A stretch of 64,000 bases of DNA from Allacma fusca (Eukaryota; Arthropoda; Collembola; Symphypleona; Sminthuridae), in the NCBI GenBank assembly GCA_947179485.1, contig OX359250.1:32436654-32500653 (forward strand), in the 5' to 3' direction. Every line of letters begins with the position of its first letter. Position 1 is the stretch's first letter. The position numbers and the translations under genes were made by a program. A model generated the notes under the pieces. That model did no database searches. It had not been told where the DNA came from and saw only the letters and a program-made list of their open reading frames with translations. Shown one piece after another: positions 46,014 to 58,509 of the stretch.

Positions 46014-47463
46014 AAAGTTCGAGGGAGAAAAAAAAAGAGAATGTCAGGCCCTGAGAAGTTAATCCCAAGTTTGAGGAGCCGCAGTTGACGTTGATACAGG
46101 GAAACCGGGCTCCGTCCCTGAACTTTGAGGAGGGAGACGTAAACTAATTCATAGTTTCCGTGACAATGCCAGGATTGACGGAGGATGAGAGAGGTAGGGA
46201 AATTCACTTGGAAGACTGTGGACTGTGGGTCCGGGTAGTAAGGACTGAACTGAGGGCAACGTAAGCGAATTAGCCATGAAACATTTATGAATATCTAAAG
46301 ATTTTATGGAAACGTGTACGGAATTGAACGAGTCCCAATGGATGTCATCGAGGGGGGACAGGACTCAGGGCTGGCTGGAATATTTTCCCTAAGAAAACAC
46401 TTTTATTTAACACGCATTGTGGTGACTCTCACATCCTATCCCTGTTGAGTCTCCTTAATCCGGCTCTACTCTCAGAGCCTCATCTCTGAGCCACAAACAG
46501 CATCATCATTACATCTCACTTGTTTCCCACTTTACATTTGATCCTTGGCCCAATTACCTGCCAAAGGGTCTTCAGGAGGTTTTAGTCCCAAATTCTACAA
46601 GACTACTACTACTCCTACAAGAAATGACTCTCTCTCACTAGACCATTTTTATCCACTGGATACTTTCTACGGATGTAAATAGATACCTCTACAGTATTTT
46701 CCCACGTATGTAAATTCCTTGTAGTGTATATTTTCTCTCGTACTTAAATTCCTTGTATCTGTAGTATTTTTTCTCACGAATGTAAATACTCTTGTATTTT
46801 GTCACGTAAGAAAAATATTTAATTCCGTTACATGGGCTATGGTGATGGGGAGCAAGGGTTTTAGCACAGTTTCTCAGAACACTGCAAATCCTTTAAAATC
46901 GGAATTTCGAATCCCAACTCTTGGATAACGAGACAGCAAAGTACGACAGATAAGGAGAGAGTAAAGAGTGAGAGAAAGTAGAGAGGGAGAGAAAATACAG
47001 AGTGAGAGAAAGTAGAAGTGTGTGTGAGAGAGAGAGAGAGGGAGAGAGAGAGAGAGAGTAAAGAGAGGGAATTTCATGATCCCAAGGATCCGTAATTAAA
47101 TCAAGGATTTTCGTAACTATTTGTTTAATCAGTCAAGTTGATGTTCCAGGACGGAAACACGTGTTTTCGAGAGCTAGAGAAAATTTCAAAGGTGAAGTGT
47201 CTATGAGCCTTTGACGGCCCCATTGGATTTACATATTTACATTTGCCAAGATCCAAATAAAAGGAATGTGGAAATTCTTGTCTGTCAATCATGATTTCCC
47301 TGACACTAACAAATACTCATACGTGAGTCCATGGATGTACATACAAACACAAATGATAAACTTGCCCAATCGCTAGATCCCCTCTCGTCATTTCTCTCTT
47401 TGCTCGTAAATCCGTGAAATTGCTTATGCATACTTGCACGAAAATAAATCCAATTCTCTCTTA

Positions 47464-47512
<49 letters not shown>

Positions 47513-49900
47513 GCCTTTAAACCCATCGTGTGGAAAGTAAATCAAAATCAACTGCAAAGTCCTAATGTTCGAATGTGTGTTTGAGACAGACAAGACATGG
47601 GACGGTACAAACAAGCCTGGAAGGAAACAAGGGAGGATTGTGTACAACCTCCATATGTAACGATAGTTTCAATGGGGGATAGGGCTTAAATACACGAAAA
47701 CAATCACGTTACACTGTATGAGGGAGTCGTTACATCCACACTCTGGGCATAAGTTCATTTTGTCAACTTTTTTCTGCTTCACCTCTTTTATTGTGCTCAA
47801 GAGCGAGACACTCTCGAGAAAGCGTCTTATCATATATAAATTATAGCTACATACATTTCTCAGGCAGTAAAAAAGTACTTGGGATTCAACTCAACTTTCT
47901 CTCTCTCTCTCTCTCTCTCCCTCTCTCTTTCCTCTCTCTTTCCTCTCTCTCAAATTTCTCTCTCTCTCTTCCCCTACCTTGACTAGCCTCCTATAGGGAA
48001 AGAGAAGAAGACAGAAAGAGTTAGAGTGGCCAGGAGAATTCTGACATGGCGTTCTCTCTCCCTCTCTCAAGAGTAGAGAGAACAGCTCTACTGACAACGT
48101 TCAGAATAACAGAGCCCAAGAATGTAATTCAGTCTAAGTGTTATTATTCTCTGGGTTGTGTGAGGACCGTTCAAAAAAAAGGGATAGGGAGAAAGAGAGA
48201 GAGAGAAAGAGAGAGAGAGAGAAAAGTATTTTCTCCAAAAAGCCCCCCTCCCGCCCTCACGTCATAATACTTTTTGTATCTAATGACTATACGGGAAAAT
48301 CTCAAGCTCCATTTCAGTTTAACAGTCAGAACTTGAGTCATTCATTCATTAGCGGGATTTTGTGAAACCCCTAGTAAATCGCATAGTTTATGTTTCCCCG
48401 TCTTCAGAGAGACGGCGGACGCCTAACAAGCCACTATTTTTCCAACTGCATCAAAAGGCAAGTACTCTTGAGTGAGACAAGCCCTGATTAGGTTTTTCAT
48501 GTGTTGTTTTTTTTACTACTACTCCCTATTTTTTTTTTTGTATTCCCTTCCAATGTACATATATGTATGTACTTCCGGGGGCAGCAGACGTAAACTACAC
48601 CGTGGAGGTTACGTCTGGAAGAGTCAAACGTCAGAGTCGTTGTTTGGTCTTGGCAGGCGAATTACTCAAAGGAGGCTCAAAAATAGCCCAACTTTCACCC
48701 AATTAAAACATATCAACGCTAGATTAAACGTCATGTTTCCAGAACCCTCTGTCTAGAAGTCAGCCTTTTGACAAACCAGGATTTGGTCTCGCATTGCCCC
48801 TTCGAAACCACCCTGGGAATTAATTACACTCTCTAGTACTTAGGTACATACTTTTGTTCTATGATCAATTTTTTGGGAGAAAGCTCCATGTAATTAGTCA
48901 GAATCCAATGCTGAATCCTTTCCTCTTAGAAAGGATTCTCAGGTTCTTTTTCGGAACTGGACTTGAATAATTGCTAAAATCTGAGTTACGACCGGAACTC
49001 CTACTGTCCGCGGTTCGGAAGTGGGCAGGGGAATTCGGAGGGAAAAATCCCTGGGAATTGTTCTAATTATATGCAAAATTTATGAGAATTTTTGTAGATT
49101 AAAAATTTTTTTTTAGCTCTGAAATAAAAACCTATAATTTGTAGATACTCAAAAATGTCCCGGACCTTTTACAATTTAGGAGTAATTATTTCAGGGGATT
49201 CGGAGAAAAATTAAGGATGTGTTATTTACAACCTTTAAAAAATATTCCTGAGAATTAAGACTCTGGAATCCCGGGATGAATGATAACATTGAGGGGGGGG
49301 GGGTACAGGAGAAAGGGATTTATTCCCTTGGGGATGATTTACAAGAATTATTGTGCAAGTATGAATCTGGGAATGGAGAGCTAAGAATTTATTTGGGTAG
49401 TCCCGCCCTCAGATCCATATTTCTCGAGACCCATTGAAGAGCCCAGTGTGCTTCATCAAAATAAATCGAGACCTAAACGTGTTCTAAATGCAACTTATAG
49501 GACGTCAGTATCGCCACCATCTCATAATTTGCTGGGGCAGGAAGGAAACACTTATGGGAACTTAATAATGAATGGAGAATGTTACAGTCTCTCTCTCTCC
49601 CTCTCTGTGTACATAGTCTGTACTGTGATGTGTTTATAACCCAGCACAGTATTGTCCCGGCACTAATTACATATGTACCAGCCCCACACATACACACAAA
49701 CACACACACACACACACACATCCCATAAAAGATCGAGACTATCGGGAGAAAGTAAATGAACCAGTGATCAAAACTGGAGCCTTTGAAACCTGTAATTAGG
49801 AGCAGAAGGAAATTCTCCGGCACAACACCTTATCATTAAAACCCGGAGCCAAACTCATCAATCACTTAGTCCTCATCATTATAAAAACATCCTACATAGA
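43546..49900. other. Noncoding 6.4-kb stretch rich in (GA)n/(CT)n
   Basis: Tracts lie at about 45019-45046, 45977-46012, 47025-47060, 47462-47507, 47897-47975, 48190-48225 and 49588-49605; (CA)n at 49690-49720; a G run at 49290-49301. A loose repeat with GTAAATTCCTTGTA lies at 46660-46815. ORFs at 43941-44276, 44320-44673 and 45731-46207 have no recognisable family and no splice support. Confidence 0.5.
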
Positions 49901-52181
49901 AGACACTACACAACCCATAAGATACAATCCTGAACTTTCCCTATAAAAATATACCTCAGCATTTACAATATTTCCCCTAAATTTTGCTTTTTGAATGCTG
50001 TTGCTTGCTCCCTTTCAAAAATATAAATTCTATTTCTAAATTCTATAAAACCATTTTGGTAAATGTGTACAAACATGAAGATCAAGATTTCAAGTTTTTA
50101 TACCAATTTCCTCTCTCACTCCGACTCGTTGTTCCTTTCATTGGAGCCAATGTTTGGCTAGTAATATCCATTGGGGCACAGTGAGACTTTTTGACAGATT
50201 CCCTAAAATTAGAATGTTAAAGTAACCATCCTTGAAAATAGTGTATTACGAAGTGTGACTCTACTATGTATATTAAAGAAGAAAAAAAGATGAGGATTTT
50301 ATTACTAACAAAAATACACAGATACTATAAATAATTATTACACAGTACAAAATTGCAATTGATCAAAAATGAGAGGAAAAATCCTGGGGGAACTTGTACA
50401 TAGGGGAAAATATTGATTGTTATGACTCTACGGATTATAAAAATTTAGATAATGTAATTACAATTTTATGAGTAAGTACATACGTACGTACATCCTAACT
50501 TCGACTCTTGGAAGACATTTGTGAGGAATAGGGATTTGAATTAATAAACAAAAATGTCTACATTATTTATTTATTTCTAAAATCGTGTGTGTATGTGTAC
50601 TGTCAAAAGTGTGGCAATCTTACACCAATAATCGCATTAATAATGTTACTGTAATAATTATTATAAATGTGTAAAAAAAAACTGAGCATACTATATTCTA
50701 TTGTTATGAAATTCAGCGGACCTAATAAACAAGGGGATGGGAAACTATATGGATTAGGATTAGCGTATACAAAATATTACATTTAAAAATTAAAAAAATT
50801 TAAATGGTAGGATGTGGTAAATTTTTTACACTTGGACTGTACCTTATACTTAGTGTGTTATGACTATGTTACATATATCGGAGGACATCAACGAACACAA
50901 CGATTTTTTTTGCGTCTTCAACCTCGTGATTACTTAAATACAACAACAAAATAATAAAAGTACTTAAGCGTCGACTATATTCATTTTGTGAGGGAAACAC
51001 AAATTATTGTTGTACTAATCCTAGGGTTTACATTCTATTTCAGAAAAAAAAATAACTGAGTAATTCAGTGGATTACCTTTAGAGTATTTCAAAAGTCAAA
51101 GGGGGAAATTGTGACGGGGTGAGGAGTATAGGACCTCAAGGGAAAATTCCTGAGAATTGGGAGGGGAACAGAATTAAAATTTCTATTAATAGTTACTAAA
51201 TTAATATCCCCAACATGAAAAAATTTCACACAATTCTTACTATAAGGGTTGGATAATAATAATAATATTTCCATGAGTGTGTGTAAAATTACAGTAATAA
51301 TTATAAATAGCTGGGAAAGGAAAAATTACCGAGTGTTTATGGGGCAAGTTGAGATTTTGAGCCAGCCATTTAAAATACCTGTGTGGGGAAATGATTGTTA
51401 TTGGGTTGTTGGAGGGGGGCTACGGAAAAAAATTGTAGATCCCGTGCTACTAATTAATTATTACTATAATTATTACTGTTTAAAAAAATACAAATGAAAT
51501 TCAATTTAGAAAATTGTAGTATTAAAGTAGTGGTAGTTTTAGTAGAGGAAGAATATTCTAAGTCAAAAGTTATTATATAGTGATGCTGAACTCTATTTTT
51601 TTGTAAGGTCAAAATTATAGGGAATTTCAGAAACGATTCATGGAAAAGACAAGAGTTTTATTCTGTATTCAATTTTGTAACCTTCAGTTGTCTTCTACTA
51701 AAAAAGAAAATAGGAACAACGTCTATAATTATTATCGTACATATTCAAAAATGAAACGTGCATTTTATACAAGGATGTGATAATTAACTATGCTGAGTCA
51801 ATGTCCACTCTTGTCACTTGTCAGAATCCTTCTCCTATTTTTGAAAGCTTTTTTCTCCACCCCAGTTTGTTTAAAAAAATTATTTTCTCATTTAATTAAG
51901 AATACTAATTTTTGTAAGAATTTTTTTCCCCCTACTTAAGTCATTATTAATATTATGGAACGAAGCACACATTTTTATCTCTATTTAATGCTATTGTTTT
52001 TAAGAGTCCCTCATAGTCTTTGAGTGGTCCTTTTTGAGTGTTTGAAAAAAATTCAAGTGGGACTGTTTTATTACAAACGGGGATTTTTCTCTAGTGTCAA
52101 AAATAGTAATTGCGTGTATTGAGAAGGAATTTCGTTCGTAAGTTGTCATTTGTGGTTAATCATGCGTTGATTGGATTCCAG
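49901..52181. other. Unannotated A/T-rich stretch
   Basis: Composition changes to A/T-rich and the (GA)n tracts stop. A 66-aa ORF at 49984-50184 is the longest and is not recognised. Nothing else supported. Confidence 0.45.
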
Positions 52182-52332
52182 GCCAAAACTGTGTAAGCTT
52201 CTAATGATTTCCTTTCGGTTGACACGTATACCCTATGTGTATCCTTCGGCAGTAGCAGAAATGCTCGAATTAAACACGAACTCGGCATTAATTCCATTGG
52301 CACAGGTATTAACTAAAAAAGGGGATTCGTAG
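52182..52332 (+). other. Possible terminal coding exon of an unrecognised gene
   Basis: A CAG acceptor at 52179-52181 is followed by an open frame of about 49 codons, with an internal ATG at 52204, ending TAG at 52332. AATAAA follows 63 nt later at 52395. The translated composition looks protein-like (for example the stretch SAVAEMLELNTNSALIPLAQ). A second frame over the same bases is also open and also looks plausible. I do not recognise a family and found no clear upstream partner exon. Confidence 0.25.
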
Positions 52333-52400
52333 AATTAGAATGTTTAGAGGAAAGTTTAGACTTTTATTATGAGATTTGTATTGTTGTAACTTGTAATAAA

Positions 52401-53399
52401 CATGGATGTATCACTTGCTATTTTATAATATTTCCTGGCCTTATTTCCATTCTCATTTTACATCAAGTCCAAAGGAGAGAATTTCTACAATAAATCCTCA
52501 GGATTTCAGAGTCCTGGCAACTTTTCCCCGTCCGCGTGGAAATCCATTGATTTAATTCATTTTGGGAGATGTTCTCAGAAACTTTGATTGAAAAGGGGGG
52601 AGATAGAGTCGGCGTGGAGAGGTAAGTAAGTACAAGGGTTTGGATGTATTTTTGAATGAAAATTAAAAAAAAATATAGGAGTGTTGTGGACCTTTGACGG
52701 AAGTAACCTAAAATTATTTGGGATACTGTGAGAAACTTGTATGTAATTACATCCGATTACCATATCTTGGGAGATGACAAGACCCCAAACTTTGGACCCG
52801 CTCCCAAACAATCTGTAAAATTCATGGAATTTATGGGAAGTCTTTCATGGAAACTATTTGAGAACATTTCATGCTCGTTCTTGAGAAAAGTTCCTAAAAA
52901 AAGGTACTTTGTTCAGCTATTATTGTGGAAGTTAAAAGGCAGACTCCACTGAGTGAGTACAAAGTACGGAGCATGTTATTTTACGAGCGATTTTTGGAAA
53001 TTGGAAAAGTGCATGATTCCCAACTCTCTGGAGTCAAGTGGACCTTTTGAAATTCATAGGATCAAATTTTGGGTACTTATTTTCTAGGGTAATTTAAAAT
53101 GTACCCAGAAAAAAAAATCCTTACAAAAAAAATCCATACATTAAACTGAGCTTTCAACCTAATAGCCAACCACTTTGTTCACGCTTGAAATCAATCGGAC
53201 TCTTTTTTTTTCATACATAACACAACCCTTGCTATAAAAACCCCCTGAAAGAAACTAGCCAGAGGCATCCGCCATAGCGAGATTGCTTTTTTTGCACAAG
53301 TTCTCTCAAAACTTTAAACTCTTGCCCTAATTTAAGGGAAAATAATTAAAAATTAATAATTCCCCCAGTTTGTACCAACTTTGGTTCCACATTTCCTAA
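52401..53399. other. Unannotated stretch
   Basis: A 74-aa ORF at 52728-52952 has mixed, protein-like composition but no recognisable motif or clear splice sites. Otherwise A/T-rich. Confidence 0.4.
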
Positions 53400-53812
53400 T
53401 ATTTGTTCCATTGACCTAGGTCAATATTTGGTGCAGATATTTTAAGCGCTACCAGCGCCCGGATCAAATTCGGAGCGGATGGGACATTTCTAGAATTTTT
53501 ATTCCCTGTATTGGAATTTTTCATAGAACACCTGGGGCTTGTAAAAACAATTCAAAATCCTGGAATTGTAGGAAATTTTATGGGGATTCATTCCCAGTTT
53601 ATTCTATGAACCCTCTAAGTTGAAAATTGCGGCTGCAGGGGCCAGAGATGTGACGCGAGGTTAAGAGACTTGAGAAACAATGGAATTTGATGGTTAAAAA
53701 TCCAACTTTTGGAAATGGTTTTGACCCCTGTGACCTGAAATATTTACGTAGGTTAATGAAACAAATTTTAGACAATTTGAAACAAAATTTGCTACAAATT
53801 GGGGGAGCCAGT
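53400..53812. repeat. Degenerate cluster of palindrome repeats
   Basis: A perfect TTGACCTAGGTCAA lies at 53411-53424. A diverged direct copy follows at about 53565-53650, and an inverted copy at 53724-53812 keeps ACCCCTGTGACC and AAATTTGCTACAAATTGGGG. This is about 39 kb from the other clusters, so the repeat is dispersed and not one array. Confidence 0.75.
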
Positions 53813-55073
53813 TCCTATTATTGTATTTTATTTGGGCTAGGGGGGAGCGTATAAGTTTTGAAGGACTGTGTTTTAACATATTCTAAAAGTTCTGCGCTTT
53901 CCATGGAAAATGTTATGTTCCGAACGCTTGGGCTCTATAGTATTTCCAAGTTATTTTTTTTTACCTTGGCTATATATTATAGGGCTGTAACTTGACATGT
54001 ACAAGAAATTCATTGATCTGTATATACTCAATTTGAATACACATCCCACTTTGAAGCAACTTCAAAGATTAGACAAGCGCAAACCATTTGAATATTAATT
54101 AGTTCAATTTTCACAAACCCTATACTTCCTCATTTGTGTTTTCAGGAATAAAACAACCTTGTGGGATGCTCTGATAAGGATGGAAATTAACATGGGAGTA
54201 AATGGGACTCTGACAATATTTTTTGGCACTGTCGAGAAAATGATCTTGTACGAAAGCTCCCTTTAAAGGACGTCTCTTGTAATGGGGCTGACTGTAATTT
54301 ACGTTTTTTTTATGTACATCTAGCAAAATGCCACTCTTTTAACAAACGCTCCATTAACATGTGGGAAAATCCAATGGGAAATAATATTGAAAATTATTTT
54401 GACGGGAGTTACATTTTATGACGGGCATGTTTATATTCCTCTTGTAACTGAAATTCTCTGCCTTGATTATAGAAGTCTTCCTTCAAGAACTGTGGACAGA
54501 CCATAAGATGATCCAGATTTTATGAGAGACTCTTTCCACTAGGAAAAAATTTAGTGTATGGACTATCGATCAAAATATTTTGATTATGTAAAAATCCTGG
54601 ATTTTGTATGCATAAGTAAAGAGAGGGGAGAAGGATTGCCACACGATTCTCGGGAAATTATTCCATTATTTATAAGGCTGAGGCCAGATAGACTATGCCG
54701 AGGAAAGGTACAGGCAAACCTGGCTATAGTGGATGGCTATAAATGTGCATTTCCTTCCTAAATATTTTTTGTCTTTGTAACAAACTATTTAAAGACTATT
54801 TCCTTTATTTAATGGACTATAGTCTGTCCAAACGCCACAATTAAGGTCACACGTGATCCTTACAGAGAATCATTGGGGCAATGTAAGACTATTTCGAAAT
54901 ACCTGGTTTCAAATGAGGGGAGAAGCTTTTTCCCCTTGGAGCCATTCGTATATAAATTTTTGATTCTACCAATTTTAAGAGGATTTCCTTCCGGATATTT
55001 CAAAACACAAACATGCAATCAATGTGTATTTAACAGGATGATTTCTTTCTGCGGCTTTTGAGCATACAGATCA
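53813..55073. other. Unannotated stretch
   Basis: A solitary transposon-like end (AATGGGGCTGACTGTA, reverse orientation) lies near 54279-54296. Short ORFs at 54558-54761 and 54873-55061 are not recognised. Confidence 0.4.
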
Positions 55074-55178
55074 TTTCTGCGTGGAAGGATTTTTTATGGA
55101 ACTTCGCATCGGCAATCCATCGGGATCTTGGTTAGCCAAGTAGAGATTGAGGAAGTCATCGGCCAGGGAATTTAGTAG
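55074..55178 (-). other. Coding-looking open stretch, unknown
   Basis: On the minus strand 34 codons read LNSLADDFLNLYLANQDP and onward to a TGA, with composition unlike the surrounding A/T-rich DNA. An in-frame stop lies a few codons upstream with no acceptor AG in between, so it is not a simple exon. It may be a decayed gene fragment. Confidence 0.15.
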
Positions 55179-55479
55179 GGTTTTTCAAGTGAATTGCGAA
55201 AATTCTTGCCACATGTGATAGCCATGCAAAGGATGGACTGGTATTATCAGAACAAGCGGTTTATTTTGTGGAATTTTAGGAATCCCTTAAAAAATCATGA
55301 AGAAATATTCAGGAAGTATAATATTTTGGTGGAACTTTTTTGTGGTACTTAGTTTTATTTACACTGTAAAACTACAATGACTGGTAGTTACAGGAATAAT
55401 TTAGATTATACATATTTGTCAAGGGTGAAGTTTCGATTTAATATTTGTTCTCGGTCGTTTAACAGGCTTTGCTTTGACA

Positions 55480-55605
55480 ATGGCAGCTAAGAGGAAAGTA
55501 GAATGGCAAAACAATCAATTGGAAATTGAAGACCCCCGATATGACCGAGCCGAATTTTTACAGATATTTGGCAGCTGGACAGGGAAATTTTGTCCACAAA
55601 AATAA
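55480..55605 (+). other. Short coding-looking ORF, unknown
   Basis: A 41-codon ORF begins MAAKRKVEWQNN and ends TGKFCPQK, with charged, protein-like composition. A TTTAACAG acceptor-like site lies about 16 nt upstream of the ATG. No family is recognised. It could be a small exon, a relic of a gene or transposon, or chance. Confidence 0.2.
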
Positions 55606-55734
55606 CATCATGTTCAAGTAATAATTACTCATCGGTAATACTATTATTTTTGCCAAGCGTTGTTGAGGTGTGATTAACCAATCGAATTGTGCTTCGAAGG
55701 GCGATTTGTTTTGTTTATTTCAAGGATTAAATCA

Positions 55735-55892
55735 AGTCGATGCAAGTTTGAATCAAGTCGATGCAACGTTTAAATCAAGACGATGGAAATTCTGAATCGT
55801 CTATGCAAGGTTTAAATCACGTCGATAGAAGTTCTGAATCGAGTCGGTGCAAGGTTTAAATCAAATCGATACAAGATTTGAATTGAGTCGAT
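55735..55892. repeat. 22-bp repeat AATCAAGTCGATGCAAGTTT+GA
   Basis: About eight diverged copies, each with a TCGATGCA-type core and alternating tails (GTTTAA or GTTCTGA). The TGCATCG complement recalls the 51-bp array at positions 1-260, but the units are otherwise different. Confidence 0.85.
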
Positions 55893-58260
55893 GCTGGCTT
55901 TCATAAGTAGAAACGTTTATGAATCATGTATAAGAAAGCACATTGCAGGTGCTCATCCTGTGCAAAGATATGATGCAGAGGCGCTTGCATATAAAGTAGC
56001 AACATATCGACAATAAAAATGATTTCCATGCCACAGGAAAGCAGTTTCAGTATTCTAAGAGTAGTGCGTAGTGATCATTGGTGATGCATCGGTAACGTAG
56101 CAATCGATGCAGGGCAAATAAATCGTCTCATTGTACTTAAGTTGGAAGTCATTTTCAACCTTACAAAAGCAGGAATCACGCTCTAGCAATCAATACCATA
56201 CATTATGCTATTAAAAAATAGGGGGTTAATATTCTATGTGAGTATTTGATTTATTTTTGTAAATATTTTCGTGATGCCGCTCATTGGTTTTTATCTAGAT
56301 TAGTTGTGCCCCACATGCTGTATAGAAAAGTCTTTGCGTTCCAGCACATTACATGCAACTATATATACTTATCAGTGTAATTATAAAATTCATGGGAGAA
56401 ATCGATATATAGAAGGTGCATGTCACACGAAATAATCACATATCATTCGATTCCCTAAGAAAGTTCTAATCTAGTACACTTCTGTATTTACAAGCCCCAT
56501 GTATACTTTATGCCCGATGCCCGCACATATGTAGCTTTAAGTATGTATTGAGGTGAGTGGACATCAAAATATAGTTGCTTCGGAGCTTTTGAAGGGAGAA
56601 CTTTGTCTGGAGGCCTTTTCGTCAATCGCTCCAGTTGCTACATAATGGACATATGATTTCCCACCAGAAGCCACGAGCAATGTGAAAGGAGACGAAGGTC
56701 GCTTGAAAAGTCGTATACCTTCTTGAAACAAAATACGAATTAAAATGCCAGATTTCAAAAGAGGAAAAATATTTGTATTCTGATGAAATAGTTTCCTGAA
56801 CTCTAGCTTGTTTTAATAATAGGACTTACTTGTCAAAAACATAATGTATACGGGTATCTATTCAAATATTTCAAATACAAATGTACCAAGACAATGTAAG
56901 TATATATAGCGAACCTCCGTCGAATCTACACCTATAGGCTGGATTTCCTTTCCTTTCCAGTATGTGAATATGTGAACTTATGTTCCAGCAGTGTCAACCA
57001 TCCGTAGCAATCAATACTGTATACTACAGAATCTAACAAGCGACCTGGACGAAAATTGGGTGAAAATCCTGGAATATTAAATGGTACTGAATGAGACTTG
57101 TACATCCACGGAAAGTAGTAGGAAGTAGGAACTAAAATCCATACATAGCACACGCACACAGACATGCCTATAGGGGGAATAAAAACAGTAGTATATATTT
57201 TTATCATTTCCTAAAATAATAGATATATTCTGGAACACCCAATAATGCTAAACGGCAATGACATTAGTGTATACTCGATATTAGGCATATTAGGAGGAGA
57301 AAAGGGGACTATGGAAAACAGCGATATTTTTGTACGAAGTAAAAGACAATATTGAGCTTGGGCTAACCTGAGTACATAAATAGGTACACTTGTGTAAAGA
57401 AAGGATCAACCAAAACAGTAATATTCACACTCCCCTTGAATCCTTCATTTCATTTTGGAATGGGAATGCTTATTTGGACTCCGATGAGGATAAATCCTAT
57501 TGTATCCAACCAGACTCATGTGATGAAAATTGTTTTTATTTGTTTATCCGCACCGAATGTAGTATTTCCATGAAGAAATGACAGCTGAACTCCAGGAAAA
57601 ATAAACAGAATTTATTGAACCAAGACATAAAATTCATGGTTGGCTATAATTCTCATGCTTTGCTTGTTGTAACAAGATGTTGTAAAATGTCATCATAATT
57701 ACTTCAATATTACTTGTTAATCACGATTCACGATACTCAAATAATCATCCTGGATGAGAGGTACAAAAGTACGTCAGATTTAGGATGTAGGCGAATCTTA
57801 ACACTCCAATGGTGCGCCGACTGTCAATACTTGCTTAAAATTACACAGACGTAAATTTTTCTTGGTATCCGACATCGAAGGTGACTCAAAAAGGAATATA
57901 ATCAGAGGAATCATTTGCTTACCCTTATAAGTAAAACATTAGATCGTAATAATATACAAAATACATATAATAATATTTTCTATTATTACATGTACATGAA
58001 TTTTTGAATGTGTACCGTTAAGTTGATAACCATAACATTAGTGATGATTCACATCTTATAAAGTTACAAGTGTACAATAACTTACTAACATGACTAAAAA
58101 AGATTTTTAAAAACACAATGTATAAAATTATGTGTTATGAAAAAAGAATCGGAAATGATGCATATACAATGATCATTACAATGCTATTTTGTGATGAATA
58201 TATTTTCAAATGAAAGTTCAATCCTGTTTCGAAAGATAAAAAAAGGCTTAGTCACTGTTT
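55893..58260. other. Unannotated A/T-rich stretch downstream of Pabp2
   Basis: No supported gene. Two ORFs look somewhat protein-like but unplaced: 56758-56564 (minus, 64 aa) and 57390-57581 (plus, 63 aa, acidic and Cys-rich, with AATAAA about 20 nt after its stop). Neither is recognised. Confidence 0.4.
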
Positions 58261-58266
58261 TTTATT
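58261..58266 (-). promoter_or_regulatory. Candidate poly(A) signal of Pabp2
   Basis: TTTATT on the plus strand reads AATAAA on the minus strand, about 244 nt past the Pabp2 stop. I saw no canonical signal closer to the stop. Confidence 0.45.
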
Positions 58267-58509
58267 CGGAGCATTCAAAAATTGCATAAATCCATTAGTT
58301 GAATGGCTATGGATTAATTAATATTATATGGATAACTATTTCATTATATGATTCTCTTCACAAAGTAATTACCAACTTTTTTCTAAAGTTTAATTTTTAT
58401 ATAACCTTAATAATAAATAATTTGAAAAGCCAGAGCCAAATTTGAACATGATTCATGTTTGGACTGACAACTTGAATAACCAAATCGTCTGTATTAGGTC
58501 TTGAGATGG

